DNA of 49,552 nucleotides from Thermoplasmatota archaeon (GCA_029258955.1 JAPDJT010000022.1:1-49552); one strand, 5' to 3'; counted from the stretch's first letter, positions 7,676 to 16,340 are shown. The notes: generated from the sequence alone by a model not told the origin. Program-made: numbers and translations.

Positions 7676-8673
7676 TAGCTGAAAAAGGAAAGGCAAGAGC
7701 AGGCATATTGAAGGCAAGGGGCATTGAAATAGAAACACCTGTTTTTCTTCCTGTTGCCACCAAAGCCTGCATCAAGACCTTGCTTCCAAAAGAAGCAAAA
7801 GAAGTTGGTGTCAAAGCAATTATTGTCAATGCTCTACATATTTATAGGAGAGCCATGGAATTAGTTGAAAAAGTGGGTTTGCATAAATTCATGAGATGGG
7901 ATGGAATTATATTTACAGATAGCGGAGGCTTCCAATCAATAAAAAAATTTCCAGCTTTTGTTAAAGAGGAAGGGATAGCATTTAAAATGCCAGATGGAAA
8001 AGAGGAGTTTTTTACTCCAGAAAAAAGCATAGAAGTTCAAAAAAAGATAGGAAGCGATTTCTTCTTTGCTTTAGATGATTGTCCATCATATCCATATAGC
8101 AAGAGAAGAGTAGAAAAAGCTGTAGAAAGAACTATAAAATGGGCTGAAAGATGCCAAGGAGAAAGAACGTTTGCCATTTTGCAAGGAGGAATATATGAAG
8201 ATTTAAGGAAATATTGTGCTGAGAAACTTTCAAAAATGAATTTCTTTGGATTTGCCATAGGTGGACTATGCATAGGAGAGCCAAAAGAAGAAATGCACCG
8301 CATGGTTAAGCTAAGCGTTGAATACCTGCCAAAAGAAAAACCACGTCACCTAATGGGAGTTGGCTCACCAGAAGATATTTTAGAATGTGTAAAATATGGA
8401 ATAGATATTTTTGATAGCGCTTTTCCAACAAGAAATGCAAGGCATGGAACAATTTTAACAAGCAAAGGAAAAATAAATTTGGGAAAAAGAAAGGTAAAGG
8501 GAGATGTAATAGATGAGGAGTGCGACTGCTATACTTGCAAAAATTTTTCATTGGACTATTTAAATTATTTATTCAAAGAAAAAGAGCCATTGGCAATGAG
8601 ATTGGCGACAATTCATAATCTCCGCTATATAAATAGGCTAATGGAAAATATAAGGGAAGAGATAAAGAGCTAA
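7663..8673 (+). CDS. tgt: queuine/preQ1 tRNA-guanine transglycosylase, bacterial type
   Basis: A 336-residue enzyme exchanging guanine for a 7-deazaguanine base in tRNA. By comparison with the Zymomonas enzyme, it has the acid-base Asp in TDSGGF (D86), Asp and Cys in ALDDC (D138, C140), the substrate-pocket loop GGLCIGE (201-206), the nucleophile Asp in FDSAFPTRNAR (D251) and the zinc site C287, C289, C292 and H318. The bulky Ile at 204 corresponds to bacterial Val233 rather than the eukaryotic Gly, and C140 is the bacterial Cys158, which favours preQ1 as substrate. It lacks the C-terminal PUA and other domains of archaeal ArcTGT, and it is cotranscribed with queA. Confidence 0.9.
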   Translation: MFEIIAEKGKARAGILKARGIEIETPVFLPVATKACIKTLLPKEAKEVGVKAIIVNALHIYRRAMELVEKVGLHKFMRWDGIIFTDSGGFQSIKKFPAFVKEEGIAFKMPDGKEEFFTPEKSIEVQKKIGSDFFFALDDCPSYPYSKRRVEKAVERTIKWAERCQGERTFAILQGGIYEDLRKYCAEKLSKMNFFGFAIGGLCIGEPKEEMHRMVKLSVEYLPKEKPRHLMGVGSPEDILECVKYGIDIFDSAFPTRNARHGTILTSKGKINLGKRKVKGDVIDEECDCYTCKNFSLDYLNYLFKEKEPLAMRLATIHNLRYINRLMENIREEIKS

Positions 8674-9620
8674 ATAAGCAAATGAACATTTCCAATTCTT
8701 ACATTTTTCAATCCAGCTTTTTTGGCTGATGCATAGCATTCTAAAGCTTGTTTTTTAGAAGTATTAGGCAAATCATTCATTTTATGGCATGGATAAAAAG
8801 CAAGTAAACTATAAGGAATGTTTTCATCAATAGATGCAATAAAACTTGCTATTTGATAAACTTCGTCTGCATCAACATAATATGGAACAAGCAAAGTGCT
8901 TGCTGCCATTTTGCAATATTTTGCCAAATATTCAAAATTTTGCAAAGTGTTTTTGTTGCTTACTCCGCACAATGCGATATGAAGCTTTTCATTCCATGCC
9001 TTTAAATCAAATTTTACTATACCATTTGTTACTTCAGCTACTTTTGGAAGAAATTGTTTTGAAAAATTTCCATTTGTTTCCCAGCATACAATACAATCAA
9101 CATTTTTTGCAACATTTATTGCATGCTGAATTTGGCAGGTTGGGTCCCCTCCAAAGAAACATATACATTTTGCTTTTTTAGAGGCTTGAATGAGCTCATC
9201 AGCATACATTAAAGGGAGCTTTCTTTTTGCCATTTCGTGATAAATTGCATTCTGGCAAAATAGGCAATCAAAACTACATGCGCCATAAAAAACAGCTAAG
9301 TTATATCCTTTATCCATCCCACAAACCCATGATGCGACACAATTTGTTGGCAAGGCATCAAAATAGTATTCACCAATTGCAACATTAGCATTTGAATAGC
9401 TTATTAACTTTCCTTTCTTATTTTCCCTAAGCCTACAAAATCCTTTTTCATTTTCTCCTATTTTGCATGAATTACCGCATATGTTGCATGGAATGCCATC
9501 TTGAGGCACTTTCTTATGCATAGCTAAAATATATTCATCTGCTTTTCCTTCAACTATGCATTTTTTGCAAACTTTAAGACAAGCTGAGGCAATATGTTCT
9601 TTACAAATTATGCATTTCAT
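8670..9620 (-). CDS. radical SAM protein, pyruvate-formate-lyase-activase-like
   Basis: A 316-residue protein. The N-terminus holds a four-Cys zinc-finger-like module (CIICKEHIASACLKVCKKC), then CNICGNSC...GFC, then the radical SAM motif C-x3-C-x2-C (CSFDCLFC, around residue 118) followed by a GGDP motif. This arrangement resembles the COG1180/COG1313 group that includes the radical SAM member of the AmmeMemoRadiSam system, but no Memo or AMMECR1 gene is present in the window. The substrate is unknown. Its start overlaps the end of trm1 by 4 bp (ATGA), suggesting a link to tRNA or RNA metabolism. Its 3' end overlaps the end of tgt on the other strand. Confidence 0.75.
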   Translation of the reverse strand: MKCIICKEHIASACLKVCKKCIVEGKADEYILAMHKKVPQDGIPCNICGNSCKIGENEKGFCRLRENKKGKLISYSNANVAIGEYYFDALPTNCVASWVCGMDKGYNLAVFYGACSFDCLFCQNAIYHEMAKRKLPLMYADELIQASKKAKCICFFGGDPTCQIQHAINVAKNVDCIVCWETNGNFSKQFLPKVAEVTNGIVKFDLKAWNEKLHIALCGVSNKNTLQNFEYLAKYCKMAASTLLVPYYVDADEVYQIASFIASIDENIPYSLLAFYPCHKMNDLPNTSKKQALECYASAKKAGLKNVRIGNVHLLI

Positions 9621-10705
9621 ACAAACACTCTTTTTATTTTTTCATATGGAGCATTTGTTTTAAAGGAATTAAAATCAAAATGATTTCTCCCTGCTTCAAA
9701 TCCCTCTTCTTTTAACTTTTCAATTATTTTATTCAATTTTGGTTGCTTCACTTTTAAATCTTTTGCAACATAACTACTTTCATAATACATTGGAGGAAGT
9801 TCTGTTTCCTCCAGAAACAAATCAATATACTTTTCCAATTCTTTTTTTCTCTTAAAATTTCTTTCTTCCAAATATTCCTTTAATTTTTTTACTAGTTCCA
9901 CATCATGTAACTCGCCAATCCACAGCGGGCCAGCATAGTTGATGGTTGGCAACTCATCAAGCTTGCTTACTTTCCATCCATTATCCCAATAAATCCAACC
10001 TATTTTTGCTATATTTTCATTAGCTTTTCTCGCCCCTTTTTCAAAATACCCATAAATCCTAAAGAAATGACTATATGAAAATGAAAGCATTGGTTTGAAT
10101 GCAAAATCATAACTTGCAGATTGCTTTGCTATATATCCAAGCAAAATTCTCATTCCCATTTCCTTAACTGCTTGCAATCTCAAAGGAATTGCATGATATT
10201 TTCTAATACATGCTTTCTTATATACTCCACAAAGTGTGGCTGTATCTGTTGCTGTAATTGATGCATAAGCTTTTCTCCTTATTCCTTTGAAAATGCATGG
10301 AATAAAAGGGATTGGCGAGCCATATGGATCGATATCAATATAATCATATCTTTTTTTATGCAATAATATGCAAAGATTTTCATTTAACGCATTTGCATTA
10401 ACATTATTTTCTCTCATGTTCTTTTTAATGAGTTCATGTGCCTTAGAATTTATATCATTGATATCAACTTCAATATCCCCTCCAACTTCTTTTGCTATTC
10501 TTATTCCTCTTATTCCTGTTGAAGCTAAACCATCCAAAAAATATTTAGCTCCTTTATTTGCAATATACTGGCAGAAGAGAACATTTATGTCCCTATCTAT
10601 TTCTAAAGTTGGATTGTAAAAGCCAGGCTCTCTTTTTCCTGGTCCTTTATATTTGCGAAAACGCTCCAAAAAAATTTTCACTTTTCCCTCTTCAACTACT
10701 TCCAT
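9617..10705 (-). CDS. trm1: tRNA (guanine26-N2)-dimethyltransferase Trm1
   Basis: A 362-residue SAM-dependent methyltransferase that makes N2,N2-dimethylguanosine at tRNA position 26. Family marks visible are KREPGFYNPTLEIDRDI near the N-terminus (about 24-40), the SAM-binding DGLASTGIRGIRIAKE (58-73), the catalytic DIDPYGSP (about 123-130), SITATDTATLCG, and the C-terminal domain with RNHFDFNSFKTNAP. The length is typical of archaeal Trm1. It overlaps the downstream radical SAM gene by 4 bp and the upstream THEP1 gene by 10 bp, forming a three-gene operon. Confidence 0.93.
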   Translation of the reverse strand: MEVVEEGKVKIFLERFRKYKGPGKREPGFYNPTLEIDRDINVLFCQYIANKGAKYFLDGLASTGIRGIRIAKEVGGDIEVDINDINSKAHELIKKNMRENNVNANALNENLCILLHKKRYDYIDIDPYGSPIPFIPCIFKGIRRKAYASITATDTATLCGVYKKACIRKYHAIPLRLQAVKEMGMRILLGYIAKQSASYDFAFKPMLSFSYSHFFRIYGYFEKGARKANENIAKIGWIYWDNGWKVSKLDELPTINYAGPLWIGELHDVELVKKLKEYLEERNFKRKKELEKYIDLFLEETELPPMYYESSYVAKDLKVKQPKLNKIIEKLKEEGFEAGRNHFDFNSFKTNAPYEKIKRVFV

Positions 10706-11244
10706 TCTTCCTTCAACAGCTTTTCAATTTTGTATGGTAGAAGATTTCTATTTACTCTTGTAATTTCAAAAATTCTTACATTGTTCATATTTCTTATATC
10801 CTGCAACAATGAATCTCTTGATTTTTTGTGGAGTGTTAGCAAAACAGGCTTTTCGCAATACAAAGCTTCTTTTACAACTTCCCTAAACTTTTTGCTTTCC
10901 AACGCCAATTTCCCAACTTCATCTATTACAATTATGTCTATGCTTTCATCCTCCATTGCATCTTGTATGGCGGGAATACCAAATTCCTCCAAGACTTTCA
11001 TATCAAGCTTGTATTTCCCTACCCTATACGAAGTATCTAAATTTATATGGGCGAAAAGTCGCTCCTCTTGAGTTTGCCAATTAACTATTTTAAAGCCAAC
11101 TCTCACACCATTTTCCTCTATTCCCTTTGTAATCATTCCTCCAAAAATATAATAATCTTCTAACCTTCTTATAACCCTTATAAGCCCTTCGGTTTTGCCA
11201 ACCCTAGGCATTCCTGTAATTCCAACTTTAGGTACTATGCTCAT
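10696..11244 (-). CDS. THEP1-type nucleoside-triphosphatase
   Basis: A 182-residue P-loop NTPase of the THEP1 family, which hydrolyses ATP, GTP and other NTPs slowly in vitro. It shows the Walker A GMPRVGKT (residues 11-18), GGMITKGIEENGVRVGF (about 35-51), the Walker B IIVIDEVGKLAL (about 103-114) and TLHKKS. Its biological role is not settled in any archaeon. It is the first gene of the operon with trm1 and the radical SAM gene, and it shares an AT-rich divergent promoter region with the HAD phosphatase. Confidence 0.85.
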   Translation of the reverse strand: MSIVPKVGITGMPRVGKTEGLIRVIRRLEDYYIFGGMITKGIEENGVRVGFKIVNWQTQEERLFAHINLDTSYRVGKYKLDMKVLEEFGIPAIQDAMEDESIDIIVIDEVGKLALESKKFREVVKEALYCEKPVLLTLHKKSRDSLLQDIRNMNNVRIFEITRVNRNLLPYKIEKLLKEEWK

Positions 11245-11254
11245 TTCAAATATG

Positions 11255-11281
11255 AATATAATTTAAATATTTAAATTTAAA
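11255..11281. promoter_or_regulatory. divergent promoter region, THEP1 and HAD phosphatase
   Basis: A nearly pure A/T tract including ATTTAAATATTTAAATTTA. TATA-like centres lie about 25 bp from both start codons (11244 on minus, 11297 on plus), so one short region probably drives two leaderless transcripts in opposite directions. Confidence 0.45.
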
Positions 11282-11296
11282 AAATCATTTCAAAGC

Positions 11297-11914
11297 ATGC
11301 TAATAGTGTTTGATATGGATGGTGTATTCATTGAAGAAAGGAGTTCATGGAAAATAATACACAAAGCATTTGGAATAGATAACTCAGATATTGTTGAATT
11401 GTATAAAAAAGGGCTAATAAATGATAAGGAATTTTTGGATAGAGATATTGAAAGATGGAGAAATAATGGAATTAAAAGAAAGGATATTGAAAAAATTCTT
11501 TATAGTGTGCCCATCACTAATGGAGCAGAGGAGTGTATAAAATTTCTAAAAAGGATAGGCAAGATTGCTATAATATCTGGAGGGATAGACATATTGGCAA
11601 AAAGAATAGCAAAATTTGGTATTGATTATATTTATGCAAATGGTATTGAATTTAAAAATGAAATACCATGGAAAGGTATATTGAGGGTTCCATTAAAGGA
11701 GAAAAATAAAATTTTAGAAAATTTAATGAAAAAATTGGGAAAAGAAAGAGAAGAGGTTGTTGTTATAGGAGATACGAAATACGATTTATGCATGTTTAAA
11801 ATAGCTGGAATAAGCATTGCTTTCAACCCAACAGAGGAAATTGCAAATAAGACAGATTATGTTATAAAAAAGAGAGATTTAAATGAATTAATTCATATAT
11901 TTGAAAATTATTAG
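11297..11914 (+). CDS. HAD-superfamily phosphatase, phosphoserine-phosphatase-like
   Basis: A 205-residue HAD hydrolase. Motif I is FDMDGVF (nucleophile Asp6, acid Asp8), motif II is IISGG (about 93-97), motif III is a Lys in the region after WKG, and motif IV is IGDTKYD (about 157-163). A helical cap lies between motifs I and II, as in the SerB-like class I group. The substrate is not determined, but phosphoserine or a small sugar phosphate is plausible. The start ATG is placed by the AT-rich promoter immediately upstream, and the next gene follows after 4 bp. Confidence 0.8.
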   Translation: MLIVFDMDGVFIEERSSWKIIHKAFGIDNSDIVELYKKGLINDKEFLDRDIERWRNNGIKRKDIEKILYSVPITNGAEECIKFLKRIGKIAIISGGIDILAKRIAKFGIDYIYANGIEFKNEIPWKGILRVPLKEKNKILENLMKKLGKEREEVVVIGDTKYDLCMFKIAGISIAFNPTEEIANKTDYVIKKRDLNELIHIFENY

Positions 11915-11918
11915 GAAT

Positions 11919-12521
11919 ATGCTTCGCTTCTTTATTTTTCTCATAATAGCCCTGCTTTTCTATTTGCTTTACATGGTTTTAGTTACTGCTTTTGAAGAAG
12001 TTGGATTTAATGGATGGGAAGCTGGTTTAATAGTTTTTAGCTGTATAATATTTGGCTCAGTTAATATTGAACTTTTTTCTTACGGTAAGTGGATTATTGC
12101 AATAAATGTTGGAGGTGCATTGTTGCCAATATTAATTAGCTTATATCTCATGTTATCAAGGAAAGTATTTGGGAAAAGTCTGGTTGGAATAATAATTGTT
12201 GCATATTTTGCATATGAAGTTACATATGCTACTTCAGCTGGCATAGTTTCCGAATTTCCTTACTGGCTGATTCCTCCATTTGTTGCAAGTTTATATTCTG
12301 TAGCTGTAAGTTTGAAAAATAAGAAAAAAGCTGCTTCAATAGCATACTCATCTGGAACTCTCGGTGTGTTAATTGGAGCTGACTTGCTACATATAAATGA
12401 AATTCTTCAAATGCCCAAGGGAGGGGTAGCAAGCATAGGAGGAGCAGCAATACTTGATATGGTTTTTCTTACTGGCATAATAGCTGTGTTAATTGATGCC
12501 TTTTTATATGGGAGAGATTAA
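11919..12521 (+). CDS. DUF1614 family membrane protein
   Basis: A 200-residue polytopic membrane protein with about six or seven hydrophobic segments. It matches the DUF1614 pattern in GSVNIELF, NVGGALLPI and the later SSGTLGVLIGADLLH with GGA motifs, which form conserved polar turns in the membrane. The function of the family is unknown; a peptidase-like or transport role has been neither shown nor excluded. The ATG at 11919 is preferred to an in-frame TTG at 11901, which overlaps the HAD gene. AGGA lies just upstream. Confidence 0.75.
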   Translation: MLRFFIFLIIALLFYLLYMVLVTAFEEVGFNGWEAGLIVFSCIIFGSVNIELFSYGKWIIAINVGGALLPILISLYLMLSRKVFGKSLVGIIIVAYFAYEVTYATSAGIVSEFPYWLIPPFVASLYSVAVSLKNKKKAASIAYSSGTLGVLIGADLLHINEILQMPKGGVASIGGAAILDMVFLTGIIAVLIDAFLYGRD

Positions 12522-12581
12522 AACATAACCGAAGGTTGGCTGTTATAGCAATTTTATCAAAGTCAGGATTCAAGAAAAATT

Positions 12582-12657
12582 AATGAAATGAGATTTTGCT
12601 ATGGGCTTAATTCTTTTTTGCAATAATAGCATGAAGTAGGGTAATTCTCTCTCATTT
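12582..12657 (-). repeat. dispersed palindromic repeat, reverse copy
   Basis: A reverse-orientation copy. On the minus strand it reads AATGAGAGAGAATTACC, CTATTATTGCAAAAAAG, CATAGCAAAATC and TTTCATT. A partial left end (GAAGGTTGGCTGTTATAGC) precedes it at about 12531. Confidence 0.55.
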
Positions 12658-12675
12658 AAAACGGGTTTGATAATA

Positions 12676-12735
12676 AATGAAGGAAGTGGGTTATTATCAG
12701 CTATTTTTCATGGAAGAGAATTTTTCCTTGAAAGT
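12676..12735 (+). repeat. dispersed palindromic repeat, forward copy at a promoter
   Basis: A forward copy with AATGAAGGAAGTGGGTTATTATCAGC (read in parts: AATGAAGGAAGT and GGTTATTATCAGC), TTTTTCATGGAAGAGAATTTT and then a damaged right end that runs straight into the TATA box of the next gene. Confidence 0.5.
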
Positions 12736-12747
12736 TTAAATATAAAC
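12735..12747 (+). promoter_or_regulatory. TATA box of the secreted 161-residue protein
   Basis: TTTAAATATAAAC is centred about 24 bp before the ATG at 12764, indicating a leaderless mRNA. Confidence 0.55.
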
Positions 12748-12763
12748 TATAGATTTTTTAATT

Positions 12764-13249
12764 ATGAAGTACATTAAGTATATAGCAGTTGGGATTGCAA
12801 TCTTTATAGTTTTAGTGTCTATATTTTATTTCCAAAAGAGTGAAGCAGAAAAAGAAAATAAACTTAGTGTGGATGCAATGTATCTATTAAAAAGAAATGA
12901 AACGAAAGAGTACGTTAATGCAACTGCCATTATTTACTTAACAAATCTTCATGCAGAATCAGGAGAAATAAAAATAATTGTTTATTTAATGGAAAGATGG
13001 AAAGGAGTAGCAATAGATAAAAGAGAATTGGAAATAGGAAAATTACAGAAGGATAAAACAGAAGAAATTCAAATTGATGTGCAAATGGAAAACAAGAGTT
13101 ATGATTTAGAGATCCTTGTATTTGAAAATGATTTATTGAAAATTAAGGGGAGTGGAGGAGTAACAGTTTACCTATATAATGCTGGAAAAGGAGGTTACAG
13201 GTATGAAGTTTCCTTAGATAGCTTGTATTTCGAAAAAGTTCATGAATAA
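12764..13249 (+). CDS. membrane-anchored extracytoplasmic protein, unknown
   Basis: A 161-residue protein. Residues about 5-23 form a hydrophobic signal anchor (YIAVGIAIFIVLVSIFYF) and the rest is an extracytoplasmic beta-rich domain (alternating strands such as ATAIIYLTNL, GEIKIIVYLM and SYDLEILVFENDLLKI). The pattern resembles small Ig-like or transglutaminase-accessory folds seen in archaeal surface proteins, but I cannot name the family. It stands alone, between a repeat-rich gap and the convergent gdhA. Confidence 0.55.
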   Translation: MKYIKYIAVGIAIFIVLVSIFYFQKSEAEKENKLSVDAMYLLKRNETKEYVNATAIIYLTNLHAESGEIKIIVYLMERWKGVAIDKRELEIGKLQKDKTEEIQIDVQMENKSYDLEILVFENDLLKIKGSGGVTVYLYNAGKGGYRYEVSLDSLYFEKVHE

Positions 13250-13280
13250 CCCATCTTAGAAAGAAAAATAAAGGGGGGAG

Positions 13281-14627
13281 TTAAATCCATCCTCTATCTT
13301 TCATTGCCTCTACCACTCTTTCAATGCTAACAATGTATGCTGCTGTTCTTGTATGGATATCTTTGCCTTTCTCCTTATATTCCTTCTGCTTGTTTATTAC
13401 ATCCCAGAAAGCTTTGCTCATCTTCTTATCTAATTTCTCATAAACTTCCTCGAAATCCCAGTAATATCCATTGATATTTTGCACCCATTCAAAATAGCTA
13501 ACTGTTACTCCTCCTGCGTTTGCAAGGAAATCTGGCAATACTAAGATGCCTTTCTTGTGCAATATTTCATCTGCTTCTGGTGTTGTTGGTCCATTAGCCA
13601 ATTCAAGCACAATCTTTGCCTTGATGCGCTCTGCATTGTCATGCCTTATGACATTTTCCAAAGCAGCAGGTACAAGGACATCTACATCCAATTCAAGCAA
13701 TTCTTCATTTGTTATTTTCTTTGCTCCTTCATAATTAACAACGCTTCCTGTTGTTGCTTTTACTTCCTTTACTTTCTTATATGGCAAACCTTCTTCGCTA
13801 TAAATTCCGCCCTTTGAATCGCTAACTGCAACTACCTTTACATTCTTGAACAACCTTGTTATGAGCAAATGGGCAAACTGTCCAGCATTTCCATATCCCT
13901 GTATTGCAACTGTTATTGCATTTCCCTGTGGAATCTCATCTCCAATTTTTTCTAATTCCTCATATGGTTTGTGCATGTTCTCTGGATTTTCCTCTAAAGA
14001 TAAACCAATATACTTTGCAGCCTCCCTAAGAACATACATTCCTCCTCTTGCTGTTGCGTCTGCTCTTCCTTTGCTTCCTCCTACGCTAAGTGGCTTTCCT
14101 GTAATTACGCCCGGAGCATTGTAGCCTACGATTTTGCTGAATTCATCCATCATCCATGCCATTATTTGTGGATTTGTGTATACATCTGGAGCTGGAATAT
14201 CCTTTTCTGGACCAATGAAACGTCCTATTGCTCTTATGTATCCTCTTGCCAATCTTTCTTTCTCAGCATCGCTCATCTCCTTTGGATTGCAGACTATTCC
14301 TCCTTTTGCTCCTCCATAAGGCAAATCCACTACAGCTGTTTTCCAAGTCATCCATGCAGCCAAAGCTTTTACTGTGTCGAGAGTTTCTTCTGGATGCCAT
14401 CTTATTCCTCCCTTTGTAGGACCTCTCGCATCGTTATACTGTACTCTGAAGCCAGTAAATACTTTTGTTTCTCCATTATCCATTTTTACTGGTATCCTAA
14501 CTATTAATGTTCTCATTGGTTCTCTTAGCATTTGGCGAGATGCTTCATCCAAACCCATTATTTCAGCTGCTTCATCCAACTGCTTCTGGGCTATTTTAAA
14601 AGGGTTAAGCTCTTCCATTTTTTTCAC
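13281..14627 (-). CDS. gdhA: glutamate dehydrogenase
   Basis: A 448-residue hexameric-type glutamate dehydrogenase catalysing oxidative deamination of glutamate to 2-oxoglutarate. Visible are the glutamate-binding region [16 protein letters not shown] (about 57-72), the catalytic Lys in [16 protein letters not shown] (about 95-110), PAPDVYTN, and the Rossmann [10 protein letters not shown]-type loop (GYGNAG about 240-245). The length matches archaeal enzymes of 410-450 residues. Upstream is a TATA-like CTTTAAATTTAATATC and a GGTGA ribosome binding site before the ATG. In a proteolytic heterotroph this is the central entry of amino nitrogen and carbon. Cofactor preference cannot be told with confidence. 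Confidence 0.95.
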   Translation of the reverse strand: MKKMEELNPFKIAQKQLDEAAEIMGLDEASRQMLREPMRTLIVRIPVKMDNGETKVFTGFRVQYNDARGPTKGGIRWHPEETLDTVKALAAWMTWKTAVVDLPYGGAKGGIVCNPKEMSDAEKERLARGYIRAIGRFIGPEKDIPAPDVYTNPQIMAWMMDEFSKIVGYNAPGVITGKPLSVGGSKGRADATARGGMYVLREAAKYIGLSLEENPENMHKPYEELEKIGDEIPQGNAITVAIQGYGNAGQFAHLLITRLFKNVKVVAVSDSKGGIYSEEGLPYKKVKEVKATTGSVVNYEGAKKITNEELLELDVDVLVPAALENVIRHDNAERIKAKIVLELANGPTTPEADEILHKKGILVLPDFLANAGGVTVSYFEWVQNINGYYWDFEEVYEKLDKKMSKAFWDVINKQKEYKEKGKDIHTRTAAYIVSIERVVEAMKDRGWI

Positions 14628-14757
14628 CTGCTGGAAATACTGATATTAAATTTAAAGATTAGCTGAATCGTGTTAGCAAACATCACGAAAATAAATTAAA
14701 GGAATATTCGCTTCCTTATCAGAATGGAAAAAGAACCACCTCCTGAAGGCGATATGC

Positions 14758-15963
14758 ATGCTTGGAAAGTTTCAATTCAAAGGAGAGACAGCGAAAGACT
14801 TAAAGGAGACTTTATTCTCTCTCATATTCTGCACTTTTGGTGATTTAATAACTGGCATAACAATGGGTTTTTTCAGTCATAAGCTAAATGCATTGCCTGC
14901 ATTAATGGTTTTGATTCCTCCTGCCATTGGAATGCGAGGAAACATTTTTGCTTCACTGGGTTCAAGATTAGGAACTTATTTTTATACAGGAGAAATTGTA
15001 ATTGGAAAGAAAAATAAAATTTTAGGAGAAAATATAATGGCAACTTTTGCCCAAACTTTTACAATGAGCTTTTATATTGGAATAATTGCATGGATTATAT
15101 CTCAGCATTTTGGAATGAAAAATGTAAGCATAACAGATTTAGCTCTCATATCTTTACTAGCTGGTGTTTTTTCTGCCTTCCTTCTCCTTTTCTTCACATT
15201 TGCAATAGCCTTTTCCAGCTATAAAAGAGGATGGAATCCAGATAATTTAACAGCTCCTCTTATAACACTCGCAGGAGATATAACCACCTTGCCCCTTCTA
15301 TTTTTCTCAATGGAAATTGTTGTTGTAGTAGGAAAAGAAATAAAAGTAGCAATGTTAGCCTTCTTTCTATTGCTCAGTATATTCAGCCTTCTACTATCTT
15401 CCAGAAAAGTAAATGCAAAAAGAATAGTGATTGAAAGCATCCCTGTTTTGCTAATATGTGGGTTGCTTAGCAGTTTTTCAGGAAGCATCTTAGGTATGAA
15501 AGCAGAAGAAATTCTGAGTGTTGCTGCTATCCTAACAATCATTCCAGCCTTTTTGGAGGATGGCGGAGCTATAGGAGGAATTTTGGCGGCGAGATTTTCC
15601 ACATATTTGCACACTGGAGAAATTAGATACGGTGAAAAATTACCAAAGAAGGCTATTAGCCTATTTATTTTGATGCACTTGGAAGGATTAATAATATTTC
15701 CTCTGATAGGTATATTCGGATTTATAGCAGGAAGTTATATGGGTTTGCCAACATATTCCATTTTGAGGATGATATTGATTTCCTTAATAGCTGGTGAAAT
15801 CATGGTATTGATTGTAAATTTCCTTTCCTTTTATGTTGTTATGTTATCTTATAAAGTTGGAATGGACCCAGATAATGTTACTATTCCCATTTTAACTAGC
15901 TTAATGGATTTTATAGGAACAGCTTGTTTAATTGGCGTTGCCTTCTTTTTATATCCTGCCTAA
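14758..15963 (+). CDS. MgtE/SLC41-like divalent cation transporter, membrane domain only
   Basis: A 401-residue protein made of two tandem homologous halves of about five transmembrane helices each. Each half contains a GxxxG-rich segment ending in a conserved R(L/F)-x-T-YxxTGEI motif (about residues 80 and 285), plus a PDN(L/V)T-x-P(L/I)(I/L)T motif near its end (about 160 and 375). This is the duplicated MgtE membrane domain of archaeal and SLC41 transporters, without the cytosolic N and CBS domains. It probably moves Mg2+ or a related cation. The 3' end overlaps that of alba on the opposite strand by 15 bp. Confidence 0.75.
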   Translation: MLGKFQFKGETAKDLKETLFSLIFCTFGDLITGITMGFFSHKLNALPALMVLIPPAIGMRGNIFASLGSRLGTYFYTGEIVIGKKNKILGENIMATFAQTFTMSFYIGIIAWIISQHFGMKNVSITDLALISLLAGVFSAFLLLFFTFAIAFSSYKRGWNPDNLTAPLITLAGDITTLPLLFFSMEIVVVVGKEIKVAMLAFFLLLSIFSLLLSSRKVNAKRIVIESIPVLLICGLLSSFSGSILGMKAEEILSVAAILTIIPAFLEDGGAIGGILAARFSTYLHTGEIRYGEKLPKKAISLFILMHLEGLIIFPLIGIFGFIAGSYMGLPTYSILRMILISLIAGEIMVLIVNFLSFYVVMLSYKVGMDPDNVTIPILTSLMDFIGTACLIGVAFFLYPA

Positions 15964-16203
15964 AAGAATTTCTATTGCTGAAACGTTTCTATTTTCAATC
16001 TCTTCAGTAAAAATTTTAATATCTTTTATCTCTATTCCTTCCAAAAATTTATTCATGCTTATCTGGCAGGCATCAACAGCTGTAGATATTGCTCTTCCTC
16101 TTGCCTTTATCAAAACCTCATCTGCTCCCTTGTTAAACTCTGTTGCAACAGCAGTTGCATACTTTATTGGCGCTTTATTTCCTATATATATTATCGATTG
16201 CAT
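15949..16203 (-). CDS. albA: chromatin protein Alba
   Basis: An 84-residue DNA/RNA-binding protein of the Alba family: YIGNKAPIKYATAVATEF, the GADEVLIKARGRAISTAVD core with its conserved basic loop, and the terminal VSAIEILLGR strand. The reading frame is open for another 41 codons upstream, but that extension is translated dispersed repeat and does not resemble Alba. A clear TATA box 26 bp upstream fixes the start at the ATG at 16203. Alba coats DNA and in some archaea also binds RNA. No histone gene is visible in the window. Confidence 0.9.
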   Translation of the reverse strand: MQSIIYIGNKAPIKYATAVATEFNKGADEVLIKARGRAISTAVDACQISMNKFLEGIEIKDIKIFTEEIENRNVSAIEILLGRI

Positions 16204-16221
16204 TGCCTTGCCATCTTTTTT

Positions 16222-16236
16222 CAATATATAAAATTT
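16222..16236 (-). promoter_or_regulatory. TATA box of alba
   Basis: On the minus strand AAATTTTATATATTG is centred 26 bp before the ATG at 16203, so the transcript is leaderless. It lies about 5 bp from a 16-bp direct repeat that flanks an inserted copy of the dispersed repeat. Confidence 0.65.
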
Positions 16237-16241
16237 TGTGT

Positions 16242-16257
16242 TTTTAGGAATTGAATA
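16242..16257 (+). repeat. 16-bp direct repeat, left copy
   Basis: TTTTAGGAATTGAATA occurs here and again at 16341-16356, bracketing a full copy of the dispersed repeat. It could be a target-site duplication. Confidence 0.6.
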
Positions 16258-16258
16258 G

Positions 16259-16327
16259 ATGAAAGAAATGATTGCCATTGCTATTGTTGCATGGAAGGAA
16301 ATCACTAAGGCAACTTTCCTTTTCATT
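16259..16327 (+). repeat. dispersed palindromic repeat, forward copy upstream of alba
   Basis: A full-length copy: ATGAAAGAAATGATTGCC, TGCTATTGTTGCATGGAAGG, AATCACTAAGGCAAC and CCTTTTCATT. It is closest to the copy at 47905-47971 (shared AATCACTAAG and CATTTTCATTGTATTTT-like right end). Confidence 0.7.
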
Positions 16328-16340
16328 GTATTTTCAACTG

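Noticed and set aside
14724-14850. Small ORF starting MEKEPPPEGD ahead of the MgtE-like gene
   Set aside because: It overlaps the start of the transporter in another frame, has no similarity I recognise and ends early. The transporter's own ATG at 14758 gives a normal N-terminus.
15949-16326. A 125-residue version of Alba with a 41-residue N-terminal extension
   Set aside because: The extension is translated dispersed repeat and promoter sequence. A TATA box 26 bp before the internal ATG, and the normal Alba length from there, support the short form.
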